From assembly GCF_900105805.1 (NCBI RefSeq), contig NZ_LT629788.1, positions 124,001 to 188,000 on the forward strand: a DNA stretch of 64,000 bases, in the 5' to 3' direction. The stretch comes from Pseudomonas moraviensis (lineage in GTDB: Bacteria; Pseudomonadota; Gammaproteobacteria; Pseudomonadales; Pseudomonadaceae). This document shows, piece by piece, positions 60,839 to 64,000 of the stretch. The position numbers and the translations under genes are program-made. Under the pieces are notes generated by a model. It was not told the origin of the DNA, did not search any database, and worked only from the letters and a program-made list of their open reading frames with translations. Within the stretch, counting starts at the first letter, position 1. The number at the start of each line of letters is the position of its first letter.

Positions 60839-63100
60839 ATGGCAGAGAGCAAATATGCGCTCACGTACGCCGGTGAGAGCGGCAATACAACAAGTGGATC
60901 TACGCTACCCGACAACCTCGGCACACCGCTGCAGGATTTGAAGCTGACACTGGCATTGGCAAGCGTGGATATTCGCTTGCTGACCCAGGAACACATCAAG
61001 CTTCGCGAGTTGCTGGCCACTCAGCAATCGTTCTTCAAGACTGGCGCCGCCACCCCCGCGACGAGCGAACCGAAGTCGAAGCTCAAGGCCGAGATCGAGC
61101 AGCGTCCGCCGCCAAAGCTTATGCAACCGGAGTTGGCCAACGAGACTGCGCTGGTTGAACTCAATCATTTGCTCAGGATGAGCAATGACCAGCTTCAAAC
61201 CCATTCACAAAGCACGCTGGAACTCGCCAGTGACAAACAGGTGGCGGCCAGTGGTGCAACCAACGCCGACCTGTTGCAAGTGCAAGTCGCCGGAGCACGA
61301 TCCGGTATCGCCGACGGTGCCAAGGGCGACCAGCGGGCGAACGAACTGAAGTGGTTTTCCCGTGATGCCGCGATCAACGCAGCGGCGTTCAGGATGGACG
61401 TCAAAACGGCTGGCGAGATGTTGGCGGCATGGCGTTCGTCGCTGAAGCTGGATCGCTACCAGAGCCAGGATCTGGCTGACGCTACAAGCTACCTCGGTAA
61501 CAGTGGTCTGGACGCCAGGGCAGCCGACATCGGTTCGGTTGTGCAGCGTTCCGGCGAGGCTGCAATCACTGCTGGCATGACCCCCGAGCAAGTGGCCGCG
61601 TTGGCGGCTGCGCTGCTCAACAGCGGTGCAGACAAGGAGGGTGCCAGCGCCGCGCTGAAGGGTATTACTTCGGTGCTGGCGAAGGGCGCAGATGCATCGA
61701 CGGAGCAACGTACGGCTCTGAGCCAGTTAGGGTTGAATCCCGAATCGTTGGCAGGAGAGATGCGCAAGGACGCTCCCGCTGCCATCAACTCGATGCTTGC
61801 TGCACTCAATAAACAACCGCTGCAAGAACGGGCAACACTGACGAAGACGCTGTTTGGCGAAAACGACGTCAGAGTTCTTGAACTGCTGAAGAAACCAGAG
61901 GATGTAAAAAATGCATTCTCCCAAGTGGCCGACAAGCACCAATACGCGACATCGGAACTTGGCGCCGATTCGGGGGCAGCCGCGAAATCCGCCGAGGTAT
62001 TTGGCAATACGTCGCAAGGGCGCTGGAATGCGCTCGATGCGAGTCTGACCCGGATGACCACCGCATTCGGCACGGCATTGGCGCCGTTGGCCGATGGTGC
62101 CGCAGTGGTGCTCACCGCGCTGGCCAATGGCGTGAGTACTGCGGCGGAGGCTTTACCGGCGCTTACTGCAGGATTGGTTCTGCTTGGTGCCGCTGCTCTT
62201 CCTTTTGTTGGCGGGGCGCTGAAAACCGGCGTTGCGTCAGTCCTCGACACCGTTTCCGCGAAGCTGTTACGTCTGGCGACGACACGATTGCCCCCCGATA
62301 TTGCTGATGCCATCGTCGGTGACGATGTCTCTGATGGCGGACGGAAAAATAAACGATCGGGTCGTCGACCGGGTCGGCGCTCGCCGGCCAGAACATCGGC
62401 GCGCACGACAGTTCCACGCGCCAGTGGGAGCAGTCGTTTGGGGGGGCTCACGGCCAAGGTCGCGCCTCTGTTTGATGACATCAAAACGGGCTTCAAACTG
62501 TTCACCGATGGCCTGGGCAACAGCCAGATGGCATCGCGACTCAAAGGGCCCTTTGCCAAGCTTATGCCCCTGGTCGAAAGCGTTGGCGCCAAGGTCATGC
62601 CAAAAATCGCCCATGCGCTGCCGGCGGTAAAACTGGGAGCGCCGCTGGCCGTTGCCCACGCGGCCTATACCGGACTGAAAGGTTGGCGAGAAGGCGATGA
62701 CCAAGCGGTCAAAGGTGCGGCCGGCGAGCTGGCCGGCACTGCCATTGGCGCCACGATCGGTACTTTCATTGCGCCCGGTATTGGGACATTTCTCGGTGGG
62801 ACTCTTGGCGGAATGCTCGGTTCTTACGTCGGTGAACAATGGGGCAAGCCTGCCGAGGACAAACTTGCGCCTCCCGCTCAAGTGGCCAAGGATCTGAGTA
62901 ACGCTCAGACGCAGAACCAGCAGATCACCTACGCGCCGTCGATTCAGATCAGCGGCAGTGAAATCGCCAGCTCCGAAAAAGTCGGCGCGGTGATCTCGCA
63001 AGTGATGCAAAACCATTTCAGTACTCAGTTCATATCGACAATGAGTACCAACCCCCTCGCCACCCGCCGTGACGCAGCTCTGACCGATGGAGTCGCCTGA
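60839..63100 (+). CDS. tape measure protein
   Basis: This 753-residue protein sets tail length. It is long, alanine- and leucine-rich and mainly helical, with a tape-measure core (about residues 150-420), a hydrophobic segment near 440-460 (LTAGLVLLGAAALPFVGGAL), a basic region (KNKRSGRRPGRRS), and a glycine-rich hydrophobic segment near 620-660 that may insert in the target membrane. It follows the chaperone frameshift product by six bases, and its stop overlaps gpU by one base. Confidence 0.93.
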   Translation: MAESKYALTYAGESGNTTSGSTLPDNLGTPLQDLKLTLALASVDIRLLTQEHIKLRELLATQQSFFKTGAATPATSEPKSKLKAEIEQRPPPKLMQPELANETALVELNHLLRMSNDQLQTHSQSTLELASDKQVAASGATNADLLQVQVAGARSGIADGAKGDQRANELKWFSRDAAINAAAFRMDVKTAGEMLAAWRSSLKLDRYQSQDLADATSYLGNSGLDARAADIGSVVQRSGEAAITAGMTPEQVAALAAALLNSGADKEGASAALKGITSVLAKGADASTEQRTALSQLGLNPESLAGEMRKDAPAAINSMLAALNKQPLQERATLTKTLFGENDVRVLELLKKPEDVKNAFSQVADKHQYATSELGADSGAAAKSAEVFGNTSQGRWNALDASLTRMTTAFGTALAPLADGAAVVLTALANGVSTAAEALPALTAGLVLLGAAALPFVGGALKTGVASVLDTVSAKLLRLATTRLPPDIADAIVGDDVSDGGRKNKRSGRRPGRRSPARTSARTTVPRASGSSRLGGLTAKVAPLFDDIKTGFKLFTDGLGNSQMASRLKGPFAKLMPLVESVGAKVMPKIAHALPAVKLGAPLAVAHAAYTGLKGWREGDDQAVKGAAGELAGTAIGATIGTFIAPGIGTFLGGTLGGMLGSYVGEQWGKPAEDKLAPPAQVAKDLSNAQTQNQQITYAPSIQISGSEIASSEKVGAVISQVMQNHFSTQFISTMSTNPLATRRDAALTDGVA

Positions 63101-63483
63101 TGAAACAACAAATGGCACTGGGCAGTTTCATCTTCGGTCTGTCGCGCAACTTTGCGTATCACCAGTTGCTGCGCAAGGCTGATGGCGGCTGGACCGAAAT
63201 ACAGATCCTCACCAGCAAACCCAAGTCCAGCCAGACCGGACAGAAACCGGAAACCCTGACCATCACCGGCAAATCGATGTACGCCGTAGCCATGGATCGG
63301 CTCGATGAATTACGAGCCTTGCAGGCGCTGCGCATGCCTCTGCCGTTGATCGACGGCATCGGTCGCAATTGGGGCCTGTGGCGGATCAATAGCGTTCAGG
63401 AAACCCAGACCCAGATCATCGATGACGGCACCGCGATGGTGGTCGATTGGGTGATTGAATTGGCGGAGTTCAACAATGCGTAA
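63100..63483 (+). CDS. tail protein, P2 gpU-like
   Basis: This 127-residue protein matches the gpU family: MALGSFIFGLSR at the start, and LPLIDGIGRNWGLWRIN in the middle. In P2 it caps the tail tube end (terminator). It starts in the tape measure stop (TGATG) and overlaps the start of gene X by eight bases. Confidence 0.92.
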   Translation: MKQQMALGSFIFGLSRNFAYHQLLRKADGGWTEIQILTSKPKSSQTGQKPETLTITGKSMYAVAMDRLDELRALQALRMPLPLIDGIGRNWGLWRINSVQETQTQIIDDGTAMVVDWVIELAEFNNA

Positions 63484-63688
63484 AGCACGAAGCGTGGCCG
63501 GTGATTCGGTGAATCTGCTGCTCTACCGCGAAACCGGGCGCAGTGATGACGCTGCCGAAGAAGCGCTGTGGAAGCTCAACCCGACCCTGGCCGAGCACGG
63601 GCCGGTGCTGCCTGCTGGCGTCTGGATCGGGCTGCCGGAACTGGATGTGAAACCCGCCGTGGTCAAAGCGCCGACGGCTTGGGATTAG
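63476..63688 (+). CDS. tail protein, P2 gpX-like
   Basis: This 70-residue protein has the tail X layout: a LysM-like motif (SVNLLLYRETGRSDDAAEEA) and the end GVWIGLPEL. In P2-like phages it follows gpU and binds at the baseplate or tail tip. The ATG at 63476 overlaps the end of gpU. gpD starts eight bases after its stop with a perfect AGGAGG site. Confidence 0.92.
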   Translation: MRKARSVAGDSVNLLLYRETGRSDDAAEEALWKLNPTLAEHGPVLPAGVWIGLPELDVKPAVVKAPTAWD

Positions 63689-63696
63689 GAGGTTGC

Positions 63697-64000
63697 ATGG
63701 CACTGGGATTTACGCCGGCAGTGAATATTTACGGGGCCAACGCGGCCCTGCTCAATCAGCGCCTGATCAGTTGGGAGCACATCGACGCCGCCGGTTTCGA
63801 GTCCGATCAACTGACGTTGACCGTCGATCTGGAGGGGCTTGAGGGGTTGCCGAATCTGGGCGGCAGGATCGGCCTGCAAGTCGGTTATCGAGAAACCGCA
63901 ATGGTCGACAAAGGCCTGTTCAAAGTGACGCGTCTGACGCCGACACTGTTTCCGTTTCGCCTCACCCTGGTGGCCACTGCGGCGCCGTTCAGCAAGGACG
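63697..64000 (+). CDS. late-control / baseplate hub protein, P2 gpD-like (cut by window end)
   Basis: The frame starts with ATG at 63697 after AGGAGG and runs open to the window end (101 codons). The start MALGFTPAVNIYGANAALLN and WEHIDAAGFESDQLTLTVD are typical of the gpD/gp27-like hub that holds the spike. The rest of the gene, and the endolysin and flanking cinA/recA expected downstream, lie outside the window. Confidence 0.9.
   Translation, partial: MALGFTPAVNIYGANAALLNQRLISWEHIDAAGFESDQLTLTVDLEGLEGLPNLGGRIGLQVGYRETAMVDKGLFKVTRLTPTLFPFRLTLVATAAPFSKD

Overview
The window is a chromosome segment of a Pseudomonas species, most likely of the P. fluorescens group. The gene order dapC-glnD-map / rpsB-tsf-pyrH-frr-uppS-cdsA-dxr-rseP-bamA-skp-lpxD-fabZ-lpxA-lpxB-rnhB-dnaE-accA-tilS-pyrG-kdsA-eno-ftsB-ispD / lysR-adhC-fghA-ispF-truD-surE-pcm-nlpD-rpoS-rsmZ-fdxA-mutS is the conserved Pseudomonas layout. 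The GC-rich codon use, the two families of REP palindromes and a GacA-type sRNA (rsmZ) beside rpoS agree with this.

Region 1 (1-3300) is the end of a phage-derived cluster. It holds a protein with a tail-fibre-assembly type C-terminus, a GH19 endolysin, a spanin pair (Rz with Rz1 embedded), and then small reverse-strand genes in an AT-richer stretch. Region 2 (3315-9918) has a CPA1 Na+/H+ antiporter facing dapC, glnD and map on the reverse strand. Region 3 (9919-36422) is a long forward housekeeping block. It covers translation (rpsB, tsf, frr, tilS), pyrimidine nucleotides (pyrH, pyrG), isoprenoids (uppS, dxr, ispD), phospholipid and fatty acid synthesis (cdsA, fabZ, accA), outer-membrane assembly (rseP, bamA, skp), lipid A and KDO (lpxD, lpxA, lpxB, kdsA), replication (dnaE, rnhB), glycolysis (eno) and division (ftsB). 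Region 4 (36488-37710) is a complete IS3-family element inserted inside a REP palindrome, with a 3-bp target duplication. Region 5 (37736-49594) has a LysR regulator divergent from a glutathione-dependent formaldehyde detoxification pair (adhC, fghA), then ispF-truD-surE-pcm-nlpD-rpoS, the sRNA rsmZ, and reverse-strand fdxA and mutS.

Region 6 (about 49.7 kb to the end) is an R-type tailocin (phage-tail bacteriocin) locus next to mutS, a known tailocin site in this group. It begins with a self-cleaving S24/HTH repressor (PrtR-like). An array of six ATGCAT sites follows, one pair of which lies exactly in the spacer of a strong promoter. Next come two paralogous tail-fibre-assembly-like genes separated by three copies of one hairpin module. 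The structural genes are holin, an unknown protein, baseplate V/W/J/I, tail fibre, fibre chaperone, a small unknown protein, sheath, tube, tail chaperone with a programmed -1 frameshift, tape measure, U, X and D (cut by the window end). No capsid, portal or terminase gene is seen, which fits a tailocin rather than a whole prophage.

The best leads for new biology are the ATGCAT operator array, the triplicated terminator-like hairpins with orphan fibre-assembly genes in the tailocin leader, the hairpins and REP pair inside the structural operon, the GTGA-coupled small gene pair at the left phage edge, and the IS whose inner end repeats carry the head of the REP it landed in.
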